A DNA stretch of 64,000 nucleotides from Anaerolineales bacterium UBA3499 (GCA_002377585.1 DFQC01000033.1:1-64000), one strand, 5' to 3'; positions 26,248 to 35,779 are shown, counted from the stretch's first letter. The notes: a model not told the origin generated them from the sequence alone. Made by a program: numbers and translations.

Positions 26248-27513
26248 ATGCTCGACATTGAATTAATTCGCCAAGATACTGAGTATGTGCAAGATGCACT
26301 TGCTGTGCGCGGAACTGAATTCAACATTGAAAAAATAATAAACTTGGACAAACAACGTCGTGACCTTCTTAAAGAAACAGAGGGTCTCAAAGCTAAACGT
26401 AATACTACGTCTAAAAACATTGGGCGTATGGAGAATGATGAAGATCGTTCAAGTTTAGTGGCTGATATGCGTAAAGTTGGTGAAAAAATATCCCAATTGG
26501 ACCAACAAGTACGTGGTACAGAATCAAAACTTAATGCTCTAATGTTGGAGCTACCCAACATTCCAGATGCTGACACACCACAAGGTACAAACGATTCTGA
26601 CAATGTTACTATTAAGGTGTTTGGCAAAGAGAATGATTTTAACTTCACCCCAAAACCTCACTGGGAACTTGGTTCAGACCTTGGAATCATAGATTTTGAA
26701 AGAGGAGTAAAACTTAGCGGATCTAGATTTTATGTTCTCAACAATGCTGGAGCCAGATTACAGAGAGCACTTATAAGTTTTATGCTCGATTTGCACACAC
26801 GTCAAGGATATTCTGAGTGCTACTTGCCTTTTATGGTAAAAGAAGTTAATTTTACTACTGCTGGTCAGCTCCCTAAATTTTCCGACAACATATACCATGA
26901 CGTGGAAGATGATGCTTGGTTCGTAACCACAGCAGAGGTACCACTTACAAATTTACACAGAGATGAGATACTAGAAAATGACACGCTGCCCTTGTACTAT
27001 ACAGCTTACACTCCATGCTTCAGGCGTGAGAAGGTCACAGCAGGTAAAGAAGTGCGTGGCATAAAAAGGGGTCACCAGTTTGATAAAGTGGAAATGTATG
27101 CGCTTACGCACCCTGAAGAATCATATAAGGTACTAGAAAAAATGCTTGCCGATGCAGAGGAAACATGCATAAAGCTTGGGCTACGTTATAGAGTTCGCAG
27201 ATTATGTAGCGGGGATTTAGGATTCGGTTCACGCATTACCTATGATATAGAAGTATGGGCACCTGGATGTAATGAATGGTTGGAAGTCTCTTCGGTATCA
27301 AACTGTGGTGACTTTCAATCACGCAGAGCCAACACTCGCTTCAGGCCAAAAAAAGGCGCAAAATCTAAATACTTACATACTCTCAATGGGTCTGGACTCG
27401 GTGTCCCCCGAACCCTTATAGCAGTACTAGAAAACAATCAACGACAGGATGGCACGATAACAATTCCTGAAGTGCTGCGTCCATGGATGTCTGGTGAAGA
27501 CAGTATTGGATAA
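26248..27513 (+). CDS. serS: Seryl-tRNA synthetase
   Basis: Class II synthetase charging tRNA-Ser. The N-terminal long coiled coil (about 30-105) opens MLDIELIRQD. Motif 2 (TPCFRREKVTAGK) and motif 3 (NGSGLGVPRTLIAVLEN) are clear. GGGAG seven bases before the ATG is the ribosome-binding site. Unlike pheS, the 147-base upstream gap shows no T-box sequence. Confidence 0.97.
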   Translation: MLDIELIRQDTEYVQDALAVRGTEFNIEKIINLDKQRRDLLKETEGLKAKRNTTSKNIGRMENDEDRSSLVADMRKVGEKISQLDQQVRGTESKLNALMLELPNIPDADTPQGTNDSDNVTIKVFGKENDFNFTPKPHWELGSDLGIIDFERGVKLSGSRFYVLNNAGARLQRALISFMLDLHTRQGYSECYLPFMVKEVNFTTAGQLPKFSDNIYHDVEDDAWFVTTAEVPLTNLHRDEILENDTLPLYYTAYTPCFRREKVTAGKEVRGIKRGHQFDKVEMYALTHPEESYKVLEKMLADAEETCIKLGLRYRVRRLCSGDLGFGSRITYDIEVWAPGCNEWLEVSSVSNCGDFQSRRANTRFRPKKGAKSKYLHTLNGSGLGVPRTLIAVLENNQRQDGTITIPEVLRPWMSGEDSIG

Positions 27514-27544
27514 GCCATTTATAGGTAATATCAAAACCAAATTG

Positions 27545-27769
27545 CTAATCCTTAGAAGATGAAATAGGAAGATCATCAACAGAGACTTCCACCCATTTAT
27601 CTCCTTCGTCAATCAACATCACAGGTATATCATCTCGAATGGGGTATTTACGCCCACAACCATCCTCTGTACAAATAAGCCAATTGTCCTGTTTTAGCTC
27701 TAAGTTACCCTCAGCATGCTGTACACACGCAGGACACCTCAGTATTTCCAACAAATCATCACTGACCAT
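27545..27769 (-). CDS. Trm112-like zinc ribbon protein
   Basis: Small (74 residues) Trm112/YcaR family protein. It has LLEILRCPAC at the N-terminus, CTEDGCGRKYPIRDDIPVML in the middle, and an acidic tail. Relatives act as partners or activators of methyltransferases, or are of unknown role in bacteria. GGAGG lies seven bases before the ATG. The same fold is fused to the methyltransferase at 23940. Confidence 0.85.
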   Translation of the reverse strand: MVSDDLLEILRCPACVQHAEGNLELKQDNWLICTEDGCGRKYPIRDDIPVMLIDEGDKWVEVSVDDLPISSSKD

Positions 27770-27958
27770 TAAAATACCTCCGAATCCAATATATAAACGA
27801 GTATACCATGAGCTTTTACATAGAAAAAATTTACAAGCAACAAGCAGAAATTGACAAAATAGGACAATATTTATATAATCGGAATAATCGGATTAGTCTT
27901 ATAAATACAATTTTACTGCTTTGTATTGTTATAGTGTCAATTAAAACTATATAACTAT

Positions 27959-28633
27959 ATGATTGAACCCAAGATAGATTCTGATTTTCTACGTTACTTA
28001 ATCCAAGGTGGATTCCAGCCAGGCGATAGAGTTCCGCCACTAAACACACTCACCGAAAAACTGGGCGTGAGCACAAGCAAGCTACGCGAACAATTAGAAG
28101 TAGCACGCACTTTAGGACTTGTTGAGGTAAAGCCACGTTCTGGAATACGTTGTGCAAACTATGCTTTCTTCCCAGCTATAAAGCAAACCTTATTGTTTGC
28201 GCTAGCCCTTGATGGCAACCTGTTCACTAAGTTTAGTGAACTGCGCCATTACATTGAAGTCAGCTTTTTCGCAGACGCTGTAGCAAAACTCACTGACGCT
28301 GACAAGGATCGTCTGCAATCCTTGATTACGTCTGCTCAACAAAAACTACAAGGGTCGCCTATCCGTATACCTCACCAAGAACACCGAGATTTACACTTGG
28401 AAATATTTCGAAGACTCGACAATCCATTTGTACAAGGACTGCTTGAAGCGTACTGGGAAGCTTATGAGGCGGTAGAGCTGAACGTATATGCAGACATTAA
28501 CTATCTTATTAAGTTGTGGAAGTACCATGCTCTTATCATTGATGGAATCATCGATGATGATATCGACTCTTCTCTCAAAGCTCTAGTTGAACATACTGAA
28601 CTCATAAATATTAGAGATACTTCAAATTACTAG
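27959..28633 (+). CDS. GntR/FadR-type transcriptional regulator
   Basis: Winged-helix GntR N-terminus (GGFQPGDRVPPLNTLTEKLGVSTSKLREQLEVARTLGLV split over about 16-58) followed by an FCD ligand-binding domain. Metal/ligand His residues are visible in EHRDLHLEIF and KYHALIIDGI. FCD regulators typically sense organic acids. It stands 116 bases upstream of korA in the same direction, so control of the 2-oxoacid oxidoreductase is the natural guess. A TATAAC/TATATA-type -10 lies within about eight bases of the ATG and no SD is present, so it may be leaderless. Confidence 0.88.
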   Translation: MIEPKIDSDFLRYLIQGGFQPGDRVPPLNTLTEKLGVSTSKLREQLEVARTLGLVEVKPRSGIRCANYAFFPAIKQTLLFALALDGNLFTKFSELRHYIEVSFFADAVAKLTDADKDRLQSLITSAQQKLQGSPIRIPHQEHRDLHLEIFRRLDNPFVQGLLEAYWEAYEAVELNVYADINYLIKLWKYHALIIDGIIDDDIDSSLKALVEHTELINIRDTSNY

Positions 28634-28695
28634 AAACAGTATTATGCTCATTGATACAAACGCTTGTTTTATAATAACCAACAGGAGAACACATC

Positions 28696-28746
28696 TTGGT
28701 TGCTAACATAAAAGTAAACATAAAGAATACTATTAGCGTGGAATAG
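28696..28746 (+). other. Possible 16-codon leader ORF in frame with korA
   Basis: TTG at 28696 follows AGGAGA (28683-28688) at normal spacing and opens a 16-codon frame ending in TAG at 28744, three bases before the korA ATG and in the same frame. It could be a leader peptide coupling translation to korA or the remnant of a longer N-terminus. Too short to be certain. Confidence 0.3.
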
Positions 28747-28749
28747 ACT

Positions 28750-30549
28750 ATGAATATCGTTAATGATTTTTCTATACAAGTAGCCACACCTAACGGTTCA
28801 GGTAGCCAGACTTCCAACTTGGTCTTATTAAGATCTTTATTCAAGATGGGAATACCTAGTAGTGGGAAAAACTTATTTCCTTCTAACATACAGGGTATGC
28901 CTACATGGTATACGATACGTTGTAGCCAAGAAGGATATGTTGCGCGCCGAGACAGTATTCAAATCATGATATTAATGAATCCTGAAACCGCCCTTCAAGA
29001 CATCAACAACATTCAACCTGGTGGTGTTTGTTTGTACCCTGAAACCGCCAAATATAATTTCGATCGTGAAGACATCACATATTACAAAATGCCGGTTAAA
29101 CGCCTAGCTAAGGAATCGGGGGTTTCATCTGCTCTACGTCCGTACGTGTCCAACATGGTTTATGTGGGAGTCCTGGCATCTGTGTTAGGTATAGATTTAT
29201 TAGAAATTGAGAATGCTCTTAGTTGGCATTTCAAAGGTCGCCAAAAATTAGTAGATACAAACATGCCTATAATACAAGCAGCCTTTGATTGGTCACGGCA
29301 AAATATTACCAAGACGGACCCATTCCAAGTGGAACGCACCAACTTAACAGACGGAATAGTCATGGTGGACGGAAATTTAGCTGCTGCCCTTGGTGCAATT
29401 TACGGAGGCGTAACAGTAATGGCATGGTACCCGATCACACCTTCTACAAGTTTAGCCGACTCTCTGACACAATATGCCAGTCTATTACGTCACGACAACA
29501 ACGGTCATGCTACTTATTCAATAATTCAAGCTGAGGACGAGCTAGCAGCAGCCGGAATGATTATAGGTGCGGGCTGGGCAGGCGCACGCGCTATGACAGC
29601 GACTTCAGGGCCGGGCATTAGCTTAATGTCCGAATTTGCAGGATTCGGGTATTATGCGGAGATTCCAGCTGTTATATGGGATGTTCAACGCGTTGGCCCA
29701 AGCACTGGCTTACCTACGCGTGTCTCACAAGGTGATCTAACAGCATGCCACTGGTCGAGCCACGGTGACACAGAACACATTTGTTTGCTTCCAGGAAATG
29801 TAGCTGAGTGTTTTGAGTTTGGGTGGCGTGCTTTTGACATTGCAGAACAATACCAAACACCAGTGTTCGTACTAAGCGACCTAGACCTAGGAATGAACAA
29901 TTGGATGACCAAACCGTTTAGCTACCCCGACAAACCAATGGATCGGGGCAAAGTACTAACTGCTGATCAAGTCCTCGAAAATGGGTTTAAGCGGTATTTG
30001 GATCTAGATGGGGACGGAATACCATATCGGACTTTGCCTGGCACACTAGCAAATGGAGCATCATATTTCACTCGCGGTAGTGGACACAACGAATCAGCAA
30101 AATACAGCGAGGATCCTCAAGACTATATAACAAATATGTCACGATTACGACATAAAATAGATTCATCGCGAGAAACTTTGCCAGCACCTATAATCGAACA
30201 GATAAAGACTGCTAACATAGGTTTTCTTGGTTTTGGATCTACTGACCCAGCTATAATTGAAGCTCGGGACCGTCTAGCCGATATTGGTGTTGAGTCCAGT
30301 TATATGCGTGTACGCGCTTTACCTACTAGTTTGAAGGTCTCAGAATTTATCGCTGCGCACGACAGAGTTTACGTGATTGAAATGAACATTGAAGGACAGT
30401 TGCACAAGTTGCTTCAAATCAAATCCCCGGAGCTAGCTACCAAATTAATATCGCTTGCTCACTGTGATGGACTACCGCTTACAGCAAGCTGGGTTGTCAA
30501 CCAGATACTTGAACAAGAGAGAGGGCCCAATGGCAAAATCAGGCAATAA
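28750..30549 (+). CDS. korA: 2-oxoacid:ferredoxin oxidoreductase alpha subunit with fused gamma domain
   Basis: Oxidatively decarboxylates a 2-oxoacid to acyl-CoA with ferredoxin. Residues about 1-190 form the gamma domain (NDFSIQVATPNGSG, KNLFPSNIQG). The alpha domains I/II follow, with the YPITPSTSLAD motif near residue 228 and ATSGPGISLMSEF near 278. The gamma-alpha fusion and the NPSNIQG-type signature place it in the KorA group; 2-oxoglutarate is the usual substrate. No ferredoxin-like delta subunit is encoded nearby. The ATG has only a weak SD. The end overlaps korB by 20 bases. Confidence 0.9.
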   Translation: MNIVNDFSIQVATPNGSGSQTSNLVLLRSLFKMGIPSSGKNLFPSNIQGMPTWYTIRCSQEGYVARRDSIQIMILMNPETALQDINNIQPGGVCLYPETAKYNFDREDITYYKMPVKRLAKESGVSSALRPYVSNMVYVGVLASVLGIDLLEIENALSWHFKGRQKLVDTNMPIIQAAFDWSRQNITKTDPFQVERTNLTDGIVMVDGNLAAALGAIYGGVTVMAWYPITPSTSLADSLTQYASLLRHDNNGHATYSIIQAEDELAAAGMIIGAGWAGARAMTATSGPGISLMSEFAGFGYYAEIPAVIWDVQRVGPSTGLPTRVSQGDLTACHWSSHGDTEHICLLPGNVAECFEFGWRAFDIAEQYQTPVFVLSDLDLGMNNWMTKPFSYPDKPMDRGKVLTADQVLENGFKRYLDLDGDGIPYRTLPGTLANGASYFTRGSGHNESAKYSEDPQDYITNMSRLRHKIDSSRETLPAPIIEQIKTANIGFLGFGSTDPAIIEARDRLADIGVESSYMRVRALPTSLKVSEFIAAHDRVYVIEMNIEGQLHKLLQIKSPELATKLISLAHCDGLPLTASWVVNQILEQERGPNGKIRQ

Positions 30550-31558
30550 TACAAACTTGATAGGTCTTGAAAAACAAGATTACAAAGGTAGTCCAACCAC
30601 ATTATGTGCTGGCTGCGGACACAACTCAATATCTTCTCAAATAATCACCGCTGCATTTGAACTTGGCTTACAGCCAGAGCAAGTAGTAAAGATTAGTGGC
30701 ATTGGGTGCTCTAGCAAAAGCCCAGCATACTTTATGAACAGATCATTTTCGTTTAATTCAGTTCATGGTCGCATGCCATCAGTTGCCAGCGGTGCCATGT
30801 TGGCTAATAAAGATTTAGTCACCATAGGTATTAGCGGAGATGGTGACACCGGCAGTATTGGGATTGGTCAATTTAAACATGCCCTGCGAAGAAACACCCC
30901 GATGCTATACATTGTTGAAAACAACGGAGTATATGGATTAACTAAAGGACAATTCTCAGTCACCGCTGATGAGGGACAAAATCTCAAATATTATGGCAAA
31001 AACGACCTGCCTCCTCTAGACCTTTGTTTGGAAGCTATAGTAGCAGACTGTGGATTCGTTGCACGTTCATTTGCAGGAGACCCAAAACAAGTACGACCCC
31101 TTTTAAAGGCTGCCATCAGTTATGGCGGTGCTGCCTTTTTAGATATCATTAGTCCTTGTGTAGCATTCAACAATACTAGTGATTCTACAAAAGGGTACGA
31201 CTGGGTCAAAGAACATGACGATCCACTACATGACATTACATACATACCAGTGCAAGAAGAAATCACTACACAATATGAACCTGGCGAGACTAGCACTGTT
31301 ACTCTTCACGACGGATCCCAAATCGTGCTTCGTAAACTCGATGAATCATATGACCCCAAAGACAAATTAGGTGCCATACAAGCATTACACAATTCCAATA
31401 GTGAAGAAAGTCTATTGACTGGTCTAATTTATTACAACCCGGACCGACCCAACCTCATACAAACTGAGAATCTAGTAGAATCACCATTGGCCCATCTAAC
31501 CACAGATGCTTTGAGGCCTTCCGAAGATTCTCTAAGCCAAATTATGTCTGGCCTATAA
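30530..31558 (+). CDS. korB: 2-oxoacid:ferredoxin oxidoreductase beta subunit
   Basis: Thiamin-diphosphate-binding beta chain. LCAGCGHNSI near the N-terminus replaces the usual WCPGCG but keeps the CxxC spacing. The TPP/Mg motif GDGDTGSIG with NNGVYGLTKGQ follows. The frame opens earlier, but the ATG at 30530 gives the family start and overlaps korA by 20 bases. Together with korA it needs TPP, which links it to thiamin pyrimidine salvage by the TenA genes at the left end. Confidence 0.92.
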   Translation: MAKSGNNTNLIGLEKQDYKGSPTTLCAGCGHNSISSQIITAAFELGLQPEQVVKISGIGCSSKSPAYFMNRSFSFNSVHGRMPSVASGAMLANKDLVTIGISGDGDTGSIGIGQFKHALRRNTPMLYIVENNGVYGLTKGQFSVTADEGQNLKYYGKNDLPPLDLCLEAIVADCGFVARSFAGDPKQVRPLLKAAISYGGAAFLDIISPCVAFNNTSDSTKGYDWVKEHDDPLHDITYIPVQEEITTQYEPGETSTVTLHDGSQIVLRKLDESYDPKDKLGAIQALHNSNSEESLLTGLIYYNPDRPNLIQTENLVESPLAHLTTDALRPSEDSLSQIMSGL

Positions 31559-31586
31559 ACATGATAGTGAGGATCAACAACCAACA

Positions 31587-32579
31587 ATGGGGACTAAGAT
31601 AAGTCAAGAACTAAACGAAGCTTATCAGTATGCGCAAACTGGTTGTGTTATAGTCAAGCGCAAAGCTTTAGGATATATATGGTCACACGGCCGTGATCGT
31701 CTCGACCTTCTGCACAGACTCTCCACAAATGATTTACTGGGAATGTCTACAAATGAAGTGAAGTCTACTGTACTAACAAATCCTATTGGTCGTACAGTAG
31801 ATTATCTCGTTGTACTAAACGTTGAAAACAAATCACTAATAATAACTAGTCCGGGCAAATCGAATGTAGTATTTCAGTGGATTATGAAGTACATTTTTTT
31901 CCAGGACGATGTAACACTAAGTCTTCCCGAAGAATCTATGGTCCAGACTGGCTTGTACGGATCTAAAGCTAAGGAGGTAGTAGCCACAATAGCTCCTGAA
32001 TTTTCCACTCTGTCACCCAATCAATTGTTGGCTGTAAATAAAAACACGTGGATTATCCGAATTCCACCTCCACTTGGAATAGGGTATGAAATCGTGTCCG
32101 ACGCCACTACAACACAAGAGTTAATTCAAAGAGCGAAAAATGCAGGTGCTGTAAACGCCCCTTCTTCTCTGTATGAGATACTCAGAATAGAAGCTGGTTT
32201 ACCAGGAGCTGGTCAAGAAATTGATACATCATACATACCGCTTGAAATAGGACTGCGAGATGCTGTGAGTTTTACAAAAGGTTGTTACACAGGGCAAGAA
32301 ATAATTGCCCGGCTTGATTCCCGTGGAAAGCTCGCTAAAACATTAGTTGGTCTACGTTCTTCTGATAAGTTACCAGTAGGTGCATTGCTCCAAGCGCCTA
32401 ACGAAAGCAATGGAGTTATTACCAGCAGCACCTATTCTCCTAAATTGGGGTGGATAGGACTAGGCCTTGTTAAGCCTACTGTATGTGACCCAGGAACTAA
32501 ATTGTCTGTGACGAAAGATGCTGTTTTAGGTAGTGCATCCATATCAGCATTGCCATTCCAGTCCCATTTGCCCGCATAG
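31587..32579 (+). CDS. ygfZ: YgfZ/GcvT-like folate-binding iron-sulfur protein maintenance factor
   Basis: The YgfZ signature KGCYTGQEIIARLDSRGK is at about 231-248, which distinguishes it from true aminomethyltransferase GcvT. E. coli YgfZ is a folate-dependent protein needed for activity of certain Fe-S enzymes. It follows korB by 28 bases with AGGA upstream, so it probably belongs to the kor operon and may help maintain Fe-S proteins such as the AOR. Length 330 fits the family. Confidence 0.88.
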   Translation: MGTKISQELNEAYQYAQTGCVIVKRKALGYIWSHGRDRLDLLHRLSTNDLLGMSTNEVKSTVLTNPIGRTVDYLVVLNVENKSLIITSPGKSNVVFQWIMKYIFFQDDVTLSLPEESMVQTGLYGSKAKEVVATIAPEFSTLSPNQLLAVNKNTWIIRIPPPLGIGYEIVSDATTTQELIQRAKNAGAVNAPSSLYEILRIEAGLPGAGQEIDTSYIPLEIGLRDAVSFTKGCYTGQEIIARLDSRGKLAKTLVGLRSSDKLPVGALLQAPNESNGVITSSTYSPKLGWIGLGLVKPTVCDPGTKLSVTKDAVLGSASISALPFQSHLPA

Positions 32580-32674
32580 ATTGCGTATGGATACCAACAC
32601 ACAACTAGTATCATGGAAACTCAAAGGTATGTCACAACACAATCATTGACTACATGTTTCTGATATATACTGTG

Positions 32675-32718
32675 TATAATGTAGTAGCCTAGAGCATATC
32701 TGAACTCTAGCTATTACT
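32675..32718 (+). promoter_or_regulatory. Promoter -10 and overlapping inverted repeat before the holin-like gene
   Basis: TATAAT is at 32675-32680. Directly after it CTAGAG (32689-32694) and CTCTAG (32705-32710) form an inverted repeat with a 10-base spacer, extended by AGTA/TACT (32683-32686 with 32715-32718). It sits at the expected transcription start, so it could be an operator or a 5'-end hairpin. Confidence 0.4.
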
Positions 32719-32753
32719 GGGTTTGATTTCTAAGAACTACAGCGGAGGCAAAA

Positions 32754-33401
32754 TTGAACGCAGAAAATGTTCAGAATCTTTCAGAAACCATAATGAGTTT
32801 TGTTGGTTTACTAGCAGCTGGTCTCCTCACAGCTGCACTACCCTTTGCTGTAGCCACAATAGCATCCTGGCTCCGTGCTAGATCCAAGGAGCTCTCGCAG
32901 CGCATGAACACACAACAGTTACAAATGATTCAAACAGTTACTGAGCTAGTAGTGCGTGCTGCTGAGCAAAATGGCAACAATGGAACATTAATCAGCAGTG
33001 CTGAAAAAAAGAAGTTCGCTATGAATCTAGCCCGATCCTACTTCAGAAGACTAGGCATAGATCTAGACGCTACATCAATAGCAGGTTTAATTGAATCCGA
33101 GGTTTTACGACAATTCCACAACTCTGGTGGTAATGCGGAATCAGCTAAAGCGCGCTCTGACCTACTATCACGAGCAGTTCAGTCATCAGTTTTAGCAGCC
33201 GAACAAAGTGACATAAAACGCAAAGCTCTAGAAGCTGGTTTGAATCTCGCCGAAGAAAAGAAAACCTATGCAGTGAATCTAGCAACCGATTATTTGTCCC
33301 AACATGGAATTAATGTTCCACACGACCTAATCGATGGAATGGTAGAAGCACAGTTAATGAAGTTTAGAATAGACGCTGCTCACCTACAACAAAACGACTA
33401 G
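32754..33401 (+). CDS. Holin-LLH-like membrane protein with duplicated cytosolic domain
   Basis: One N-terminal transmembrane segment (about 12-38), then two repeats of a motif resembling the phage holin LLH superfamily. Repeat 1 (about 60-122) has VVRAAEQ, then SAEKKKFAMNLA, then GLIESEVLR. Repeat 2 (about 140-206) has SVLAAEQ, then AEEKKTYAVNLA, then GMVEAQLMK. True LLH holins carry one such unit and about 100-130 residues. The TTG start is supported by GGAGG five bases upstream. No endolysin or other phage gene lies nearby, so this is probably a resident chromosomal protein. Function unknown. Confidence 0.7.
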   Translation: MNAENVQNLSETIMSFVGLLAAGLLTAALPFAVATIASWLRARSKELSQRMNTQQLQMIQTVTELVVRAAEQNGNNGTLISSAEKKKFAMNLARSYFRRLGIDLDATSIAGLIESEVLRQFHNSGGNAESAKARSDLLSRAVQSSVLAAEQSDIKRKALEAGLNLAEEKKTYAVNLATDYLSQHGINVPHDLIDGMVEAQLMKFRIDAAHLQQND

Positions 33402-33446
33402 TAGGTCAGTCAGTATTACAACCGGTTCTACAAAAGTGGAAATTTA

Positions 33447-34904
33447 TCAAATTTTTACGTTCTCGCCAATAGTATAAAGCAACACAATATTAGCTGATCT
33501 CATATCTTCTATTGGCAAACCTGCAATAATAACTATTTTATCCCCTTCTTTAATGTTGGACTGGCTCAGTAAAACTTGTTCCGCGGATCTAGTAATCTCT
33601 TCAAGATTCATTGCTCTTGGCACTACAAAAGGAACCACACCTCTTAAAAGAGCTATTCTATTATAGGTCTCAGTTTCAGTAGTGAAAGCTACGATTGGAA
33701 CTGGAGGACGTGTTTTCGAAACCAATGTTGCTGTGCTTCCACTTCGACTAAATACAGCTACAGCTGATGCATCTAGTGTTTCAGCTAATTCTCGCGCTGC
33801 TCTTGACAAAGCCAAAGCCTTTAATTTATCCTGATTAAGACTCATCTTTTCTTCAAAATGACCCCATTCTTCTTCGTGCCTCTCAGCTTCACGCACGATC
33901 TCGGCTATCATAGCCACAGCATCTTTTGGATTGTCCCCTACTGCTGTCTCAGCTGAAAGCATCACTGCATCTGCCCCATCAAAAATAGCATTGGCTACAT
34001 CTGAAGCTTCAGCCCTGGTTGGTCTACGCGAATGGATCATACTTTCAAGCATCTGAGTAGCTATTACAACAAATTTGCCTCTTCGATTAGCAAGCTCTAT
34101 AATTTTTTTCTGTACAGAAGGCACCTTCTCAACACCAATATTTACACCCAGATCTCCTCGAGCCACCATAATCCCGTCACTTACATTCACTATCGCCTCT
34201 AGATTTTCTAGAGCACCGGGACGCTCAAGCTTAGATATTATAGGTGTATGAGCTCTATCTGGATTTATATCTAACATTGCCTTTCTGACATTGATAACAT
34301 CTTCAGCATTCTGTACAAATGAAACAGCCACATAATCTACCTCTTGCCGTAAACCAAAATCCAAATCGTTTAGATCCTTCTTGGTAATTCCACCCATATC
34401 TACCGCAAGTTTTGGTATGTTTATGCCTTTCCTGGCTGGCAGAGACCCACCCACATTTACGCGTGTGATTATATCTGTTTTGGTTTTCGATTCAACTTGT
34501 AACTCCAATGCTCCATCATTAAGCAGCAATAGGTCTCCACTATCAACCAGTCTGGGTAAATCTGAATAATCCGTGCTAACCTTTTCTGAATCACCTTGCA
34601 CGTCTTCTGTCGTGATAACAAATTGCCTGCCAGATTGTAATCGAACCATAGCCCCATCTGCAAAATGCCCTATTCGGAGTCTCGGGCCTTGCAAGTCCTG
34701 TACAATTGCAACGGGCAACTCCATAGCATCAGCAACAGTACGTATGCGTTTTATAACCTTTGCATGATAATCTGTAGTGCCATGTGAAAAATTAAGACGC
34801 GCCACGTTCATACCAGCAGCCATCATGGCACTCAATGTTTCCTCTGAATCAGAATTCGGGCCAATGGTGCAAATAATGGCTGTCTTTAGATGTTCCTCAA
34901 TCAT
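33447..34904 (-). CDS. pyk: Pyruvate kinase
   Basis: Final step of glycolysis, phosphoenolpyruvate plus ADP to pyruvate plus ATP. TIGPNSDSEE, ARLNFSHG, ISKLERPGALENLE with the catalytic Lys, IMVARGDLGV and TQMLESMIHSRRPTRAE are all present, and the C-terminal regulatory domain follows to residue 485. The residue after DLGV is Asn where most kinases have Glu. Monocistronic, facing the end of the holin-like gene. Confidence 0.96.
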   Translation of the reverse strand: MIEEHLKTAIICTIGPNSDSEETLSAMMAAGMNVARLNFSHGTTDYHAKVIKRIRTVADAMELPVAIVQDLQGPRLRIGHFADGAMVRLQSGRQFVITTEDVQGDSEKVSTDYSDLPRLVDSGDLLLLNDGALELQVESKTKTDIITRVNVGGSLPARKGINIPKLAVDMGGITKKDLNDLDFGLRQEVDYVAVSFVQNAEDVINVRKAMLDINPDRAHTPIISKLERPGALENLEAIVNVSDGIMVARGDLGVNIGVEKVPSVQKKIIELANRRGKFVVIATQMLESMIHSRRPTRAEASDVANAIFDGADAVMLSAETAVGDNPKDAVAMIAEIVREAERHEEEWGHFEEKMSLNQDKLKALALSRAARELAETLDASAVAVFSRSGSTATLVSKTRPPVPIVAFTTETETYNRIALLRGVVPFVVPRAMNLEEITRSAEQVLLSQSNIKEGDKIVIIAGLPIEDMRSANIVLLYTIGENVKI

Positions 34905-34986
34905 ATGGTTTGTCCACCCTAATACTTGTGACGATTATACACCTTGCTAGATATAGGTACTGATGCTGGTCAATATCATTTAACAC

Positions 34987-35015
34987 TTGCAATCAGTACA
35001 ATGTATCAGTATAAT
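34987..35015 (+). promoter_or_regulatory. Promoter of the response regulator gene
   Basis: TTGCAA at 34987-34992, 17 bases, consensus TATAAT at 35010-35015. The leader is about 70 bases and AAGG precedes the ATG at 35093. Confidence 0.65.
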
Positions 35016-35092
35016 GCCACTTTCAAATCTGCGTAATTTCTAAAGATATAAATGTTCCATAATATTAAAGTGATGCTTCAAAAGGTATATGT

Positions 35093-35779
35093 ATGACAGG
35101 TGTCAGAATCCTGTTAATTGAAGCCAAAAAGGTCAACCCGAGTTCTTATTCTGTTGACCTACTAAAGAGCAACCATATAGTTCGAATTGAGAATAACACA
35201 TCAAAGGCTGTAGATACTATCCGGAAGTTTGCGCCCGATATTGTCATTCTAGATGCAGCATCAATGCGCACAAGTGGGACTCGCCTATCCTTTCGTTTAC
35301 ATCAATCATGCAAAAAATGTAAAATTATTTTGTTGGCGAAGGAAAACACCCAACTAACCCACAAACCCTATATTGACATAGGTCTTGTAAAGCCATTCAC
35401 TTCGCGCAAATTATTCAACGCAATTAAGCGTCTTGCTCCACTTCCAGCTGGAACCTGGCGCAAACTAGGTCCTCTAAAACTTAGCATTAAGCAGCGAAGG
35501 GTTCAGTGTTGGGATAAAGAAAAGCGTCTTACCCCAAAAGAGGCAAAATTGTTACAGGTATTAGCAAACCGAGCAGGGAGCACGGTATCTAGAAAACATT
35601 TAATAAAACAAGTATGGGAAACTGATTATCTTGGAGACACTCGAACACTAGACGTACATATAAGTTGGTTGAGACGAGCAATAGAAAAAGACCCGTTGGA
35701 TCCTCGCTTACTCAAAACTGTACGTGGCAAAGGTTATCGCCTAGACGTTTCTAACACAAACAACAAACATGGCACCTAG
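35093..35779 (+). CDS. OmpR/PhoB-type regulator with degenerate receiver domain
   Basis: N-terminal receiver-like domain (about 1-110) and C-terminal winged helix (about 130-222, LTPKEAKLLQVLANRAG, then TRTLDVHISWLRRAIEKDP, then TVRGKGYRL). The phosphoacceptor-like Asp54 and Lys100 are kept, but the acidic pair at the start of the receiver is replaced by Glu-Ala (E10, A11). Mg binding and phosphorylation are therefore doubtful. No histidine kinase is adjacent. It probably works as an atypical, phosphorylation-independent regulator; target genes are unknown. Confidence 0.87.
   Translation: MTGVRILLIEAKKVNPSSYSVDLLKSNHIVRIENNTSKAVDTIRKFAPDIVILDAASMRTSGTRLSFRLHQSCKKCKIILLAKENTQLTHKPYIDIGLVKPFTSRKLFNAIKRLAPLPAGTWRKLGPLKLSIKQRRVQCWDKEKRLTPKEAKLLQVLANRAGSTVSRKHLIKQVWETDYLGDTRTLDVHISWLRRAIEKDPLDPRLLKTVRGKGYRLDVSNTNNKHGT

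Noticed and set aside
32754..33401. Holin-like gene as evidence of a prophage
   Set aside because: Neighbours are ygfZ and pyk, with no integrase, endolysin, structural genes or attachment repeats.
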